From Peromyscus leucopus (Eukaryota > Chordata > Mammalia > Rodentia > Cricetidae), in assembly GCF_004664715.2 (NCBI RefSeq), contig NC_051075.1, forward strand, positions 31,454,504-31,518,503: a stretch of DNA of 64,000 nucleotides. Reading direction: 5' to 3'. This document shows, piece after piece, positions 1-10,224 of the stretch. Both the position numbers and the translations under genes were made by a program. The notes beneath the pieces are model-generated. The model searched no databases, was not told where the DNA came from, and saw only the letters and a program-made list of their open reading frames with translations. Each line of letters begins with the position of its first letter. Position 1 is the stretch's first letter.

Positions 1-840
1 ATTTGATAACTGAATGCAAGAAAGAATACAGCTCATGAACCTCATTTGCTAATTCACTAACTGGAAGGATTTCAGGTTCTCTGAGGTAAAATTATTTTAA
101 ATGTATTAAATTGATTTGTGTAGCATTTCTTTAGAAAGTTTAAAATGTTTATTACAGCACAAGAATTTGGGCCTAAGGAGACTATGGAAACACACCAATG
201 TCATTTTTAAAGATAATTTTACAGTGATATGATTGAAAAGAAAAGAATCAAAATTGTACATTTTTGTTTTATAGTATTGCTGCATCAACCATGTACAAAT
301 GCAAAAAAAGTAAATTTAATATTTATAAAACAATGTCTTCTAATTTCTATACAGTGACAGCTCAACACCCTAAAATGGATAAGCTGAGATACTTTTTTTC
401 CAAATATAATGGCAAAGCTAAATTTTTCTAAAATTTTACATAGCTCTGTGTGTAAGTGTATGTGTGTGTATGAGTGTGTATGCACATACACATCTATTAT
501 TGGTATATATGCATGTTTACACATACATTGTATGTATATAATTTTATATAAATTTTATATAAATTTACATGTGTGCATGTATAAACACATATATATATAA
601 TTTTGAGGTGACACTGCACAGAAAATGACAGCCATATTGGGTTAGAAATGATAAATTTACTTTTTTTACATTTATACATGGAAAATAACATTGTATTAAA
701 TATTTAGGGTCTGTCTATATTGGTATGTTTATATATACTAGTAAAGTAGTCTCTAAATAATAAAAAATGTATAATTATCAGTAACTTAATTTTGAATTTG
801 CTGGAATTTCAAATTAAGGATATAAGAGGATCATTTACCT
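1..840. other. AT-rich non-coding DNA, no gene seen
   Basis: Both strands are closed by frequent stops. From about 450 to 600 there is a degenerate TG/TA-rich low-complexity tract, which explains the short open frames there. I recognise no interspersed repeat in the rest. Confidence 0.6.
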
Positions 841-847
841 TGGCTGT

Positions 848-910
848 CTTCTTCTTCTTCTTCTTCTTCTTCTTCTTCTTCTTCTTCTTCTTCTTCTTCT
901 TCTTCTTCTT
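848..910 (+). repeat. (CTT)21 microsatellite
   Basis: There are 21 uninterrupted CTT units, (GAA)n on the other strand, running into a short T tract. Perfect trinucleotide purity suggests the tract is length-variable. Confidence 0.97.
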
Positions 911-1034
911 TTTTCAGAACCTTTCGTTGGTAGTTCGTTTTTGTTAATTTAACAGAAACCTGGACAGAGCTAGGAAGAGGGAATCTTACCTAAGGAAATG
1001 TCTCCATATATCACTTGAAGGAAAGGTTCTGATT

Positions 1035-1300
1035 AATGATTGGTATGGGAGGGCTCCCCAGCCCACTGGCATTGGTGCCAGCCATGAGTGGTGCACTGGA
1101 TTGTATAAGAGAGTAGGCTGAGCAAGCCATGAGGAAGCAGAATTCCGCCAAGGTACCTTCTCCAGTTCCTGCCTCCAGGATAGTCACCCTGATTTCCCTC
1201 ACTGATGGATGTGAGCTGAGAGTTGTAAGATGAATAAACCATCTCCTCTGCAAATTACTTTTTGTCATAGTGTTTTATCACTGCAATATTAACCATAAAA
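1035..1300 (+). mobile_element. Old rodent interspersed repeat, 3' part
   Basis: The sequence contains GAGCAAGCCATGAGGAAGCA, then TCCTGCCTCCAGGATAGTC, and ends with an AATAAACC...TTTTTGTCATAGTGTTTTATCACTGCAATA block. I recognise this order from a very common rodent repeat. I do not assign the family name from memory. Related copies lie at 18.7-19.05 kb (plus) and 36.8-37.2 kb (minus). Confidence 0.6.
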
Positions 1301-1799
1301 AACTCTTAAATATTTCAAGTCATTTCCAATAACTAATGGTTAGAAGTACAATGAATAGGAAAGACAGTATTCTCCAGTCTAATAATCCCATGATGATAGT
1401 CTTCAAATGCTATCACAGGTGCTGTTTATGCTCCTGATGTCACTGTAATTTTGCAGTAACACTGAAGAATTCACTGTGACTTTAGGGTAACTGTGAATTT
1501 GATGGTGTTTTTATGTTTTATTTTATAGTGAACCTTCTCAAGACACTATATTTAAGAGTATCTTTACCCTCTTGGTCCACAAAAGTGTGTACATTGTGAA
1601 GAAGGCAATTAGTTTGGCTTGTAGTTTGAGTGGTTTTTCATTTGATAGCCTAAATTTAGCACTCAGTCCCATCCAAAAAAAAAAAAAAAAAAAAAAGACT
1701 TATATTAATCTACTTGAGGAAGAAATCCCCTCACTAACCTTGACTAACAGTTCTTTGATGGAGGTTCTTTCTATATGTAGATTAAAATAAGCTCTCTTC
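1301..1799. other. Unassigned sequence with poly(A)
   Basis: Non-coding sequence with a run of 22 A at 1675-1696. The A run may be the tail of an old retroposon, but no recognisable body precedes it. Confidence 0.5.
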
Positions 1800-2130
1800 A
1801 GCGGAGCAAAGTGTAATTGCATAACTGGATGGCATTGCTCCAGAGACCTCCATAAAAGATCAATGTCTGCAAACCTTACAAGAGAAGTTAATCAAAGACA
1901 AACGTTTCGTTGGTTGTGCCCTCCCAGACATAGATCTCAGTTAGCATGGGCTAGACATAATTGCTGGTAGGGGTTGACAATCAGGGCCAAACCTGAGAGG
2001 ATTCTGGATTCCATTCTTGTGAGGGAATGATGACATGCTGTTGTTTTAGTTGATAATCTGATACAAAAAGAATTACATTGAGTACTATTTTGTAGGATAG
2101 TACAGTGATAACCAGGGCCACTATGCAATT
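1800..2130 (-). pseudogene. ERV pol remnant, possible post-RT region
   Basis: This continues the minus-strand pol fossil beyond the reverse-transcriptase signature. A 63-codon open frame at 1937-2128 vaguely resembles the connection/RNase H side of gammaretroviral pol. No RNase H catalytic motif can be read, so the assignment rests mainly on position and orientation. Confidence 0.35.
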
Positions 2131-2744
2131 ACCCTCTATGATTTCACACAAACCTTAAAGTTTTATGGAGTGGGAAAGACAAAATAGGTCAGATCCATTC
2201 TGGTCCTAAGATTCTGGTTCTCTTGACAAAATTAACCCCAGATAGGTAACTTTGGTTTTGCATATTGGGACCTTTTTCTGTAGGGTCTTGTGGTCATAAT
2301 AAGCTAGGAAATCTGTTCCTGGAAGAAAAAAAAATTCTTCTGCTGGCCCACATAGGGAGAGGTTATCTATATATTAGATAATACTGGGCCCAGGGTGAGT
2401 TAATTCAATCAGGTCTTGGGAAAGAGCTAAACCAAATAAGTGAAAATTTTCCTAAAAAGAGGACATTTCAAGGTATTTATCTAGCCCTAGAGGTGAGATC
2501 TTCAAATTTGAGTACATTCTGGCTACGGGGACAGGCTATGATGAAAAAGAAAACAGCTAAGATCTACCACTGAATCCTGGTCCTATTAGGGAAAATCTGA
2601 GTAAATAGAGTAAAAGGTTAGGAGCTATTGTCTGAAATGGGATGACTGCATAGTTAATCAGATGGAAATCTTGGTCTAATTTCTGTCGTGGCCCTTTCAG
2701 CACCAAGGATAAGTGTGTTACATGGACTGGAAATGTCATTTAAC

Positions 2745-2745
<1 letters not shown>
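2131..2745 (-). pseudogene. Decayed gammaretrovirus-like reverse transcriptase
   Basis: Minus-strand translation gives a string of landmarks in the order expected for gammaretroviral RT. An INYAVIPF-like segment is followed by FHLFGLALSQDL, then YIDN (2362-2373), then VTYLG (2236-2250). The last two are in one frame, 37 residues apart, which fits the catalytic box and the downstream YLG motif. The catalytic box is altered (second Asp replaced by Asn), and a stop codon at 2374-2376 lies immediately upstream of it. Other stops and frame changes interrupt the region, so it cannot encode an active enzyme. No host function is suggested. The class (ERV1, gamma-like) is inferred from motif spacing and wording. 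Confidence 0.7.

Positions 2746-2746
<1 letters not shown>

Positions 2747-2789
<43 letters not shown>
2747..2789. repeat. (AT)n microsatellite
   Basis: About 21 uninterrupted AT units, followed by degenerate AT sequence to about 2830. The tract lies between the RT and protease remnants of the ERV fossil. Confidence 0.95.
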
Positions 2790-2792
<3 letters not shown>

Positions 2793-2995
2793 ATAAAATA
2801 TACAACATTGTTATATATATTTATATGATGTCCTTTAACTATAGGGGTTAGTCTCTATAACCTAGGTCTTTTAGTGGACATTGTTTTCTATGTACGAATT
2901 GGAAGGAATGTATGACGATATGAATGGTCAGCTTAGCCCTTCATGTAGTAATTCCATCTGTCCATGTGTTCTCCTATGAGAAGAGTAGTTTAACC

Positions 2996-3277
2996 TTAAA
3001 CTTGGACAAGAAGTCCCTGTCTAATAGAGTGACTGGGGTACGGATTAAAAGAATGAGAGAAATGAAGGTTTTTCCCATGAATAGGCAATTGTCCCAGTAA
3101 AGTCACATTTTTAGAGGATGGCCTGATATACCTCCAAATGGTCAAAGCTGTTTTAGATGATGGACGTTGGGAAAGGACAGTGACAAAATGTTGTGTTCCT
3201 GTTTCCACCATGAGCCAGACTTTCTGGCATTCTGTAATCAAGACTGCCCAGGACCCCTGTAGATTAATAAGCATAAC
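2996..3277 (-). pseudogene. Decayed gammaretrovirus-like protease
   Basis: A 92-codon minus-strand open frame (2996-3274) contains VWLMVETGTQH, the position and context of a retroviral aspartic-protease catalytic loop, with ETG instead of DTG (3197-3205). Near its end, PYPSHSIRQGLL resembles the segment that precedes the protease-RT boundary in gammaretroviruses. It lies upstream of the RT remnant on the same strand, as expected in pro-pol order. The Asp-to-Glu change in the catalytic triad predicts loss of activity. The frame has remained open by chance or because it is short. The 5' side is cut by an LTR insertion at 3284. Confidence 0.7.
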
Positions 3278-3283
3278 AGGAGC

Positions 3284-3788
3284 TGTTGTTTGTTGTTTTA
3301 CTCTTTGACCCTTTGTTCCTTTGGGGGCCTGCCACCAGCTCCCAAAGAAACCACACAGATGGAGTCTTATTCCTACTTATGTTTCTAGTCAGTTTTCCTT
3401 AACTTAAATATCTTGTCTATCTTTTGCCTCTGAGCTATTACCTTCCTATATTTCTGTATTTCTTTCTTTACTTCTTACTCCATGGTTTGCTGTGTAGCTG
3501 GGTGGCTGGCCCCTGCAGTCTTCCTCCTTCTCTCACTCCTAGATCTTCTCTTGCTCCTTGATTGTTTTCTTTCCCTGGATTTCTCCTATTTATTCTCTCT
3601 GCCTGCCAGCCCTGCCTATCCATTCTCCTACCTTGCTATTGTCCATTCAGTTCTTTATTAGACCAATCAATTGTTTTAGACAGGCAAAGTGACACAGCTT
3701 CACAGAGTTAAATAAATGCAACATATGTTTGCATCATTAAACAAATATTCAACAGCAAAAACTCATCTTTAAATAATATTCTACCACA
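3284..3788 (-). mobile_element. Solo LTR inserted in ERV fossil
   Basis: A 505-bp LTR starts TGTTG and ends ACCACA on the plus strand (TG...CA on both strands). It is flanked by AGGAGC (3278-3283) and AGAAGC (3789-3794), a 6-bp TSD with one change. A 6-bp TSD fits class II (ERVK-like) elements. On the minus strand it reads TGATTGGTCTAATAAAG, a block shared with the LTR at 59.06 kb. No internal region is present, so it is a solo LTR. Confidence 0.75.
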
Positions 3789-3794
3789 AGAAGC

Positions 3795-4775
3795 AAATAT
3801 GAAGAGCTCTAAAGCTCAGCTTGAGGGAAGATAATGACATGGCCCTATTGGTTCTGAAGATATCACTTCTTCCAGTAATTTCCTTCCAAACTGGACAGGG
3901 TCCCAGAGAAATCTATGCTTCTAACTTTTGTTGGAAATAAACCTCCTTCCCACAAAAGAAGAAAGACCTAGGCTGTGACTGTTCCTTGAGGGGAAAGCTT
4001 TACTGGGATGGATCTCAAGTGGCTATCAATTCTCAATAGTGCTCACTAGTTTTCCTTCTGTTTTTCCTTTGCTTCTGGTTACTGCAGATCAATACTACAG
4101 CAAGAAATAAAGCTTCCAGTGACATGCCTGGCAACTGCCAGTTTTTGAAGTTATCTATGTATAACTGGTATAAACTGGGTACCTTTTGGAAAAGGTCCCC
4201 TTCCTGAGATGTTGATTTTGTTGGTAAATTGTCTCATGGTCTGTCAAAATCTCTTGAGGAAAGTGTGAGTACTGTCTTGTCTTCTGGAAGTGTTTGGGAC
4301 AACTGAAAAAGGTGAAAGGTTTTTCTTACTTTACCCTTTCTGGGACCATCTATGACACAAAGAAAGGATTTCTCAACCATTTTTCTCTAGTGTTGTTTTC
4401 CAACAGGGATTTTGAAAGGAGATAGCTTCATTGATGCTGAGGGTATTAATTCCCCCATCCTCATTGCCCTGAAAAGTGAGGTAATCATTACTCACCTAAG
4501 AAGACTTATTTAGCATTCTCTGTCTGTCTAGTAGTGACATCACATATTTCCAGAAAAAAATGTATATAACTGATTATTTACTAGAACGATTGAACCTAGT
4601 GGTCTGGGTCATCAGTACAGACCCCTATTGCCTTTCTAATTTCCTTTAGTTCCAGCAGGGAAAGTGAGTTGTGAACTGGTGAGAGTACACATTTTCTTCC
4701 ATGTTTTTCTGTGAAAAGAGACATTCCTTTTTGGGGTGAAGCTTCAGAGGGTTATACTACTGAGAGCCAGACCTT
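3795..4775 (-). other. Unassigned, possibly ERV gag/leader remnant
   Basis: The stretch lies upstream (minus strand) of the protease remnant, where gag and leader would be expected. I can read no gag zinc knuckle or other landmark. It may be ERV-derived only by position. Confidence 0.3.
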
Positions 4776-4780
4776 ACTTT

Positions 4781-5211
4781 TGTTAGTTTTCCGGCTGCGT
4801 TGTGTTCTTACCCTGGAAGGAAACGTCACGAAACACGACAGAATCCGCTTATAAGAGTTTATTAGAAAATAAAGGGACAGAGAGTGCAGGCCTGTGGGAG
4901 AGACACTTGCGTGGAGAAGAGGAGAGTGGGGAAAATGGCGCTTGACTTTTAAAACCAGCTGGGGGCGTGGCCAGGTCACGTCACTACTCTACGCGTGTAT
5001 GGTAGAGTATGTATGTATCATATGTATGTATCATATGGTCACGTTGCGCGCTTACACGGACCCTGATCACGCGAGATCCCTTGGTCCGGAACTTGCTAGG
5101 CGGAGATATCTGGGCCCACCGGGTATCCTAGCTACAAGAGATGCTTTTGATCCGGAAATGGCTAGGCGGAAGTGTCCGCTTGGTAAATGTGACCGTGTTG
5201 TAAACCCTTCA
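4781..5211 (-). mobile_element. CpG-rich solo LTR with 5-bp TSD
   Basis: A 431-bp element starts TGTTAG and ends CTTCA on the plus strand, flanked by ACTTT at 4776-4780 and 5212-5216. On the minus strand a TATA-like TTTTAAAA (4947-4954) is followed about 90 bp later by AATAAA (4858-4863), the layout of a U3-R-U5 LTR. It is far richer in CpG than its surroundings. U3 carries two 18/20-matching direct repeats (5085-5104 and 5151-5170), each with CCGGAA. A 5-bp TSD fits ERVL or some ERV1 elements. Confidence 0.75.
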
Positions 5212-5216
5212 ACTTT

Positions 5217-6965
5217 AATAGTGCAAGCGTAGGCTCTTTCCACCAGTCTTTGGTAGGAATACTTAATTCTAGCAGTATCACTAAATGGTTTAACTTGCAT
5301 GATGGACTTTTGCACATTCTAGCTACCTTGTTAACAGTCGCTCTCATTTTGATTCACACAGGTAAAGTGAAAATAGAGAAGAAAAATACAGCATAAGCAG
5401 ACCTCTGTTGCTAACAGAAAAATATCTGATTACCAGGATGAAAATATAAAATTCAGCCTCATCTGAGGTAGAATTCCTAAAATCTCCCTGAAGACAACAG
5501 AAAGTAATAAATTCCAGGAACTCATCAGTATCAGTCCCAGGAACTGACTGCCAGTAGAGTATTTCAATGAGAATTATCTAAAATAATTCTTCTGCACCAA
5601 TATGTAAACATTAGTGTGAGAAGGAAGTGATATCTGGGGGGGGGGAACACTTCCTTGCCAGCCTTTCAAAGAGAGAAGAAACAAAAACGGCAGCCCTGTT
5701 TTTTAGCATGGCTAGCCATGGCTAGAAGCACCCTGCCTCCCTCATTCAGAATGCAGGAGAGGCCCTGAATTATCACAGCATTTACCATTTGAGCCCTTGT
5801 CATTTTGGTGTTGTTGACTTGGGATAAATCTATGTCACCAAAATAATATGGACAGGGTATTGTCATCTATGGTTATCAGAACAGATGCTTCCCACACACA
5901 CACCACAAGTTTAGCAAATAAAAAGGCACAGGAAGAAATGTGAAGCACTCTGCCAGAAATTATTAAAAGCAGAAGCATGTGTACACAGCAAAGCAAACAA
6001 AGAGAGAGACTTTCCAGGACATGTCTGTGGTGGGGAGTCTGGAATCAATGTGTCAGAGTGTGCCCAGAGGACTGGAGCTTTTATATGGTGGAGGTGGGAC
6101 AGCTCCTTCCTTCCCCTTAGAACTGGCTGCTTTGTGTGATCTGAAAGGGCTGCTGGGTAACCCGGACCCAGACAGAGAAGCTGATAGGTTCCTCCCATAG
6201 TAGGCCACTGTTGGGAGATTCAAAAGTCCTGCTAAATTGTTCCTTCTGGTGGGAAAAGACGAAGATTATGTCTTAGAGAGAGAGAACAACCTGGAATTTC
6301 GGGACCTGAAATGTTTGAATGAAAAGTGCATTTATTTACCTAGAGTGTCTTTTTCCTGTCTCTGCTTACTGAGGATCTGTCTGAATCCTGTTTCCTCAAT
6401 AACACAACTGCAACAACATATATAATAATTGTCATTATTTAGCCTAAGCAAGTATACTCTAATAGTAACCAATGAAAAGGAAAATACTTTTATTGTAAGT
6501 ATCATATATCATATTACACAAAATATGCTTAAATTCTTCTACTTGTTTATAGGATAATTTTATTCTTAATAAAATGAAAATAGGAAGAATATTGCAGAAT
6601 CAGAAGACATGTTGCATAGTATATAGAAAATTATGGTCCCTATCCTCTCTTGTGTTTTACTGGCCGGTTAGTATAAAATGTAATTTTATAGTATTTTGAT
6701 AATAATTTTATAGCAATCAAATAGTTTTGAAGTAACAAAAATTCAATCTGAACATAAAAGTAAGAACTATATAAATTACTCTGTTAGTTATAGGTTGTAA
6801 AGCTTTACAAATTTAATAAAAGCAAATGAAACTTGGCTTTGAATATTTAAGCAACAATTGTGAGACTGAAACAATCTGTTTTGTAAGAGGGAAAATATTC
6901 CCAGCATAGTTACTAGAGGAAAATGTTCTATTTAATAATAATGGTAACCTAATAAAAATGAAAAT
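5217..6965. other. Unassigned sequence
   Basis: No coding signal. Notable bits are a G10 run (5636-5645) and a palindromic CTAGCCATGGCTAG near 5707-5720. On the minus strand a TATA-like ATATAAAAGC near 6080 lies in a block (about 5900-6230) that could be an old LTR, but I find no TSD or family match. Confidence 0.4.
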
Positions 6966-6967
6966 TG

Positions 6968-7175
6968 GGCCGGGCGGTGGTGGCGCACGCCTTTAATCCC
7001 AGCACTCGGGAGGCTGAGCCAGGCGGATCTCTGTGAGTTTGAGGTCAGCCTGGGCTACCAAGTGAGTCCCAGGAAAGGCGCAAAGCTACGCAGAGAAACC
7101 TTGGGAAAGGTGCAAAGCTACGCAGAGAAACCCTGTCTCGAAAAACCAAAAAAAAAAACAAACAAAAAAAAAATT
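6968..7175 (+). mobile_element. B1 SINE with 32-bp internal duplication
   Basis: Full-length 7SL-derived SINE: head GGCCGGGCGGTGGTGGCGCA, Pol III box-like motifs and an A-rich tail. A 32-bp unit near the 3' end is tandemly repeated (7072-7103 and 7104-7135, two mismatches). The high CpG content and intact head suggest a young copy. Confidence 0.93.
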
Positions 7176-7344
7176 AAGGTTAATTCACATGAATCACATG
7201 AAACCAACTGTGTACCTGATAAGATGCTCACAATTGTATGTGCTGACTCCTTCCTACAGAATAAAGTACTAATAATCTCTTATAACCTGTAATGTAAAGT
7301 ATTCCTAATCCTCTCTACAAAACTGAAGTAAGAATGTCTTACAA

Positions 7345-7856
7345 GCGTCCCTGCATAAGCCTCAGGTTTCAAACAGCCAACTCATGCAATGAGCACAGTA
7401 CCCGGTCCCACTGCCTGGATGCCACCCAAACAGATCAAGCCAATCAACTGTCTCACCCATTCAGAGGGCCTGATCCAGTTGGGAGCCCCTCAGCCATTGG
7501 TTCATAGTTTATGTGTTTCCATTCATTTGGCTATTTGTCCTTGTGCTTTATCCAACCTTGGTCTCAACAATTCTCACTCATATAAACCCTCCTCTTTCTC
7601 ACTAATTAGACTCCTGGAGCTCCACCCGGGGGCCTAGCCATGGATCTCTGCATCCAGATCCCTCAGTTATTGGATGGGGTTTCTAGCATGACAATTAGGG
7701 TGTTTGGCCATCCCATCACCAGCCCTGGAGGAGGCTGGGGGGAAGAGGAGGGGGTCGGGAGGGGGGAGAACAAGGAAATCTGTGGCTGATGTGTATAACT
7801 GAATTGTACTGTAAAATAAAATAAAATGAAGAAAAGAAAGAAGACCAAAAAAAAAA
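7345..7856 (+). mobile_element. L1 3' end with 5' inversion (twin priming)
   Basis: The insertion is flanked by a perfect 12-bp TSD, AATGTCTTACAA (7333-7344 and 7857-7868). The right part (about 7724-7856) is an L1 3' end in plus orientation with an A-rich tail. The left part (7345 to about 7723) is the upstream part of the same 3' UTR in the opposite orientation. It matches closely the plus-strand sequence at about 44.78-45.15 kb, which belongs to a minus-strand L1. This is the known signature of twin priming during target-primed reverse transcription. Confidence 0.88.
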
Positions 7857-7964
7857 AATGTCTTACAATAGTGAATATGCAGCGTTCTCTCATTGTCTTC
7901 TATCCACATGTCATGTGCTGACATTAACATTTTTTAACTAGCAAGTGGTATTTTTATGTGTCAA

Positions 7965-8125
7965 GCACAGTTTGAAGCTGTTTAAATATTTAACTCATTT
8001 TGATGTTTTTATGGAGTAATTACTCTTAATATCTTAGTTTAACAGATAAGGGAACGCTAGTACAGAGAAGTTAAGTAACTAAGCAGAGTCACAGGTAGTA
8101 AACAGTGGAGCTCCAAAAACAAATT
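7965..8125 (+). mobile_element. MIR SINE fragment
   Basis: The core resembles the mammalian-wide MIR consensus: AACAGATAAGGGAACGCTAG, then AGAGAAGTTAAGTAACT and GTCACAGGTAGTAA. Divergence is high, as expected for an ancient SINE. Confidence 0.75.
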
Positions 8126-8904
8126 TGTTATTTTTGATGGTTCAGCTTGATTTTCAACCTGTTTGGGTTAAGAACTCCCTAAGTGGCTATTAAATCACAT
8201 ATATGGTCATCTAAAAACTGTTGCAAAGAGGATTAATTAATAGAAGAAATCTCTCCCTGAATGTGGGCAGCATAGTCTCATAGACACTGGGCCTGGTAAG
8301 AATAAATTAGAACAAGGAAGGAGCTCCCTGGCATAGCAATTGTTTTTCTCTGCTTACTGGAGCCTATAATGTAGGCTACTCTGCTCTCTGACACCTCCTC
8401 ACAGAGATGAGCTAAAAATCTCTGAATCCTTGGGCCAAAAGATCTTTCTTCCCTTGGGCCAGAAGATCTTTCTTCTCTTGAATGATTGCTGCAAAATTTT
8501 TCTCAGTGACATAAAGTTAGCTAATGCAGAAAAGGAAGACAATACTTAGTTCCTGTGACAATTTGAAAATGGGGACTGACAATAACTTTCAAAAAGTTTG
8601 ATGACAAAAAAATGACAAAAAGGATACAGTTTTTAATAAACAGATAAACACAGGGCTTGCCCATATATTGTCAGGTGGATGGTTATCTTTATATAGCACT
8701 CAAAGTACAGGATCCTGTTAGTCCTCAATAATTTTGAAGTAATCCTGACCAGAATTGTTCATAGGCTGAGAAAAAAAAATCATCCAAAGTGGGGATTTCA
8801 GGACAAGAAAAGTATTTAAAACAGAATTGTGAATCTAAATGGTGTTCACAGAGGATTATAAAGTATAATACTATATGAAAAATGGCTAAAGACTTCATGC
8901 AAAA
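8126..8904. other. Unassigned sequence with short tandem repeat
   Basis: Non-coding. It holds a two-copy 24-bp tandem repeat (8428-8451 and 8452-8475, one mismatch) containing TTGGGCCA and AGATCTTTCTTC. Nothing else is recognised. Confidence 0.6.
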
Positions 8905-9325
8905 ATAATTAGAATTAATGGATATATTCAATTTATCTGCAAGATACAAAATTAGTACACAAAAATTAGCAACCTAAACTTAAACCAATGACAAGATCAC
9001 TGAGAAAGAAATCATGCAAACAATTCCATCCATAGCAGTTAAAATATTTAGGACAAATTTAACCCAAAATGCAAGAGACTTCCACATTATAAATTTTAAA
9101 TTAATGATGAACAGAATTTAATAAAAATAAACACATAAATTAAATGGAAAACAATTAGTATTTATTTGTATTAGATAGGTGAATAATGTTTAAATGGAGT
9201 TCAAAGAGATGTGTTGAATGAAGGTGGCACTGGGGCATTGGAGGGGACTCCTATGGCTTGATATGATCAAAACAAAATGTATCCATGTATGAAATTGTCA
9301 AAGAATCAATATAGATATAGAAAAA
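8905..9325 (+). mobile_element. Degraded L1 (ORF2 piece plus 3' tail)
   Basis: From 8910 to 9160 the text follows L1 ORF2 nucleotide order (CTGAGAAAGAAATCATGCAA and an AAAATATTTAGGA segment). From 9190 it ends with ATGATCAAAACAAAATGTAT and ATGAAATTGTCAAAGAAT, a rodent L1 3' terminus. Many changes indicate an old copy. Confidence 0.75.
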
Positions 9326-9781
9326 TTAGCTCTTTTAATTTCTAGTTAAGTAACTATGTCTTGGTTTATCAGAGGCATCTTACAAAAACATTTGTTCTTT
9401 TCCTTCTCATTCCTATTGACATTTCCTTCTATTCCTATTGTCATTACATGACAGTGATCTTACACTTGATTTCATGTCACACAAATAAAATCACTCCTTT
9501 TAATATAAAACTAATATTCCTGCTATCAAAAGTGACTTAAAAATTTAGTGAGGTCATAGTTATCCCTTCCCCAACCCTGTCATCAATCAGACCTATCCTT
9601 CCATGTCTCTTCCCACTTAAATATCCCTCTGCATTATTTGTCTTTCGCATTTCAATGATCTTTGAAGGAGCCACATGGAAACCTCTAATTATATAATATA
9701 TATGTCATAAACATATCACACACACAAAGGTTTATCCAGAGGTACACTGCACAAAGGGTTACACTCTTCCCAAAACACATA
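9326..9781. other. Unassigned sequence
   Basis: AT-rich, with short AT and CA tracts near 9700-9730. No coding or repeat identity seen. Confidence 0.5.
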
Positions 9782-9787
9782 GATTAC

Positions 9788-10127
9788 TGTCAGGGACAAG
9801 GACAGAATCTCTAGTTAGTGGAAAAATACAGACCCCCAATAAGACAGGGAACTAGATCATCTTACAGTCAGGTTGCCTAGCAAAAGGACATTGAGTCAGA
9901 GCCCTTGACCCTCTCACCCTGTAAACATCCCATACAAACATCCTGTTAGCTTGCAGATGATGGCTTCTTGCTCCCCGCACCCTGTGGAACTATATAAACC
10001 TTTCTGGAAGAAAAATAAAGGGCACCTTGATCAGAATCTAGACTTGGTGTCTTTTCCTTTGTCTCTCCTGTCCCTACATTCCCTCCTTAGGGTGGTCCAG
10101 AACCAAATGAAGCCCTGCAGGTGGGTG
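9788..10127 (+). mobile_element. Solo LTR, class II-like
   Basis: A TGTCAGGGAC start is followed by CTATATAAACC (TATA) and then AATAAAGGGCACC (poly(A) signal), with a U5-like pyrimidine tract: standard LTR order on the plus strand. GATTAC occurs directly before (9782-9787) and after (10128-10133), a 6-bp TSD. The 3' terminal dinucleotide is not CA, so the exact right end is uncertain. Confidence 0.72.
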
Positions 10128-10224
10128 GATTACCAAATAAAAAGCCCAGTACCAGGTGTGAGATACCTCCCCTGCTGTACTAGTCAAGATGCTGTACTAG
10201 TTAAATGACCCTCTAAATAACAAC

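Noticed and set aside
4894..5232. 112-codon plus-strand frame
   Set aside because: Antisense to the CpG-rich LTR; the frame is open because the LTR is GC-richer.
5900..6230. Possible minus-strand LTR with ATATAAAAGC
   Set aside because: No ends, TSD, poly(A) pairing or relative elsewhere in the window; listed only as unassigned.
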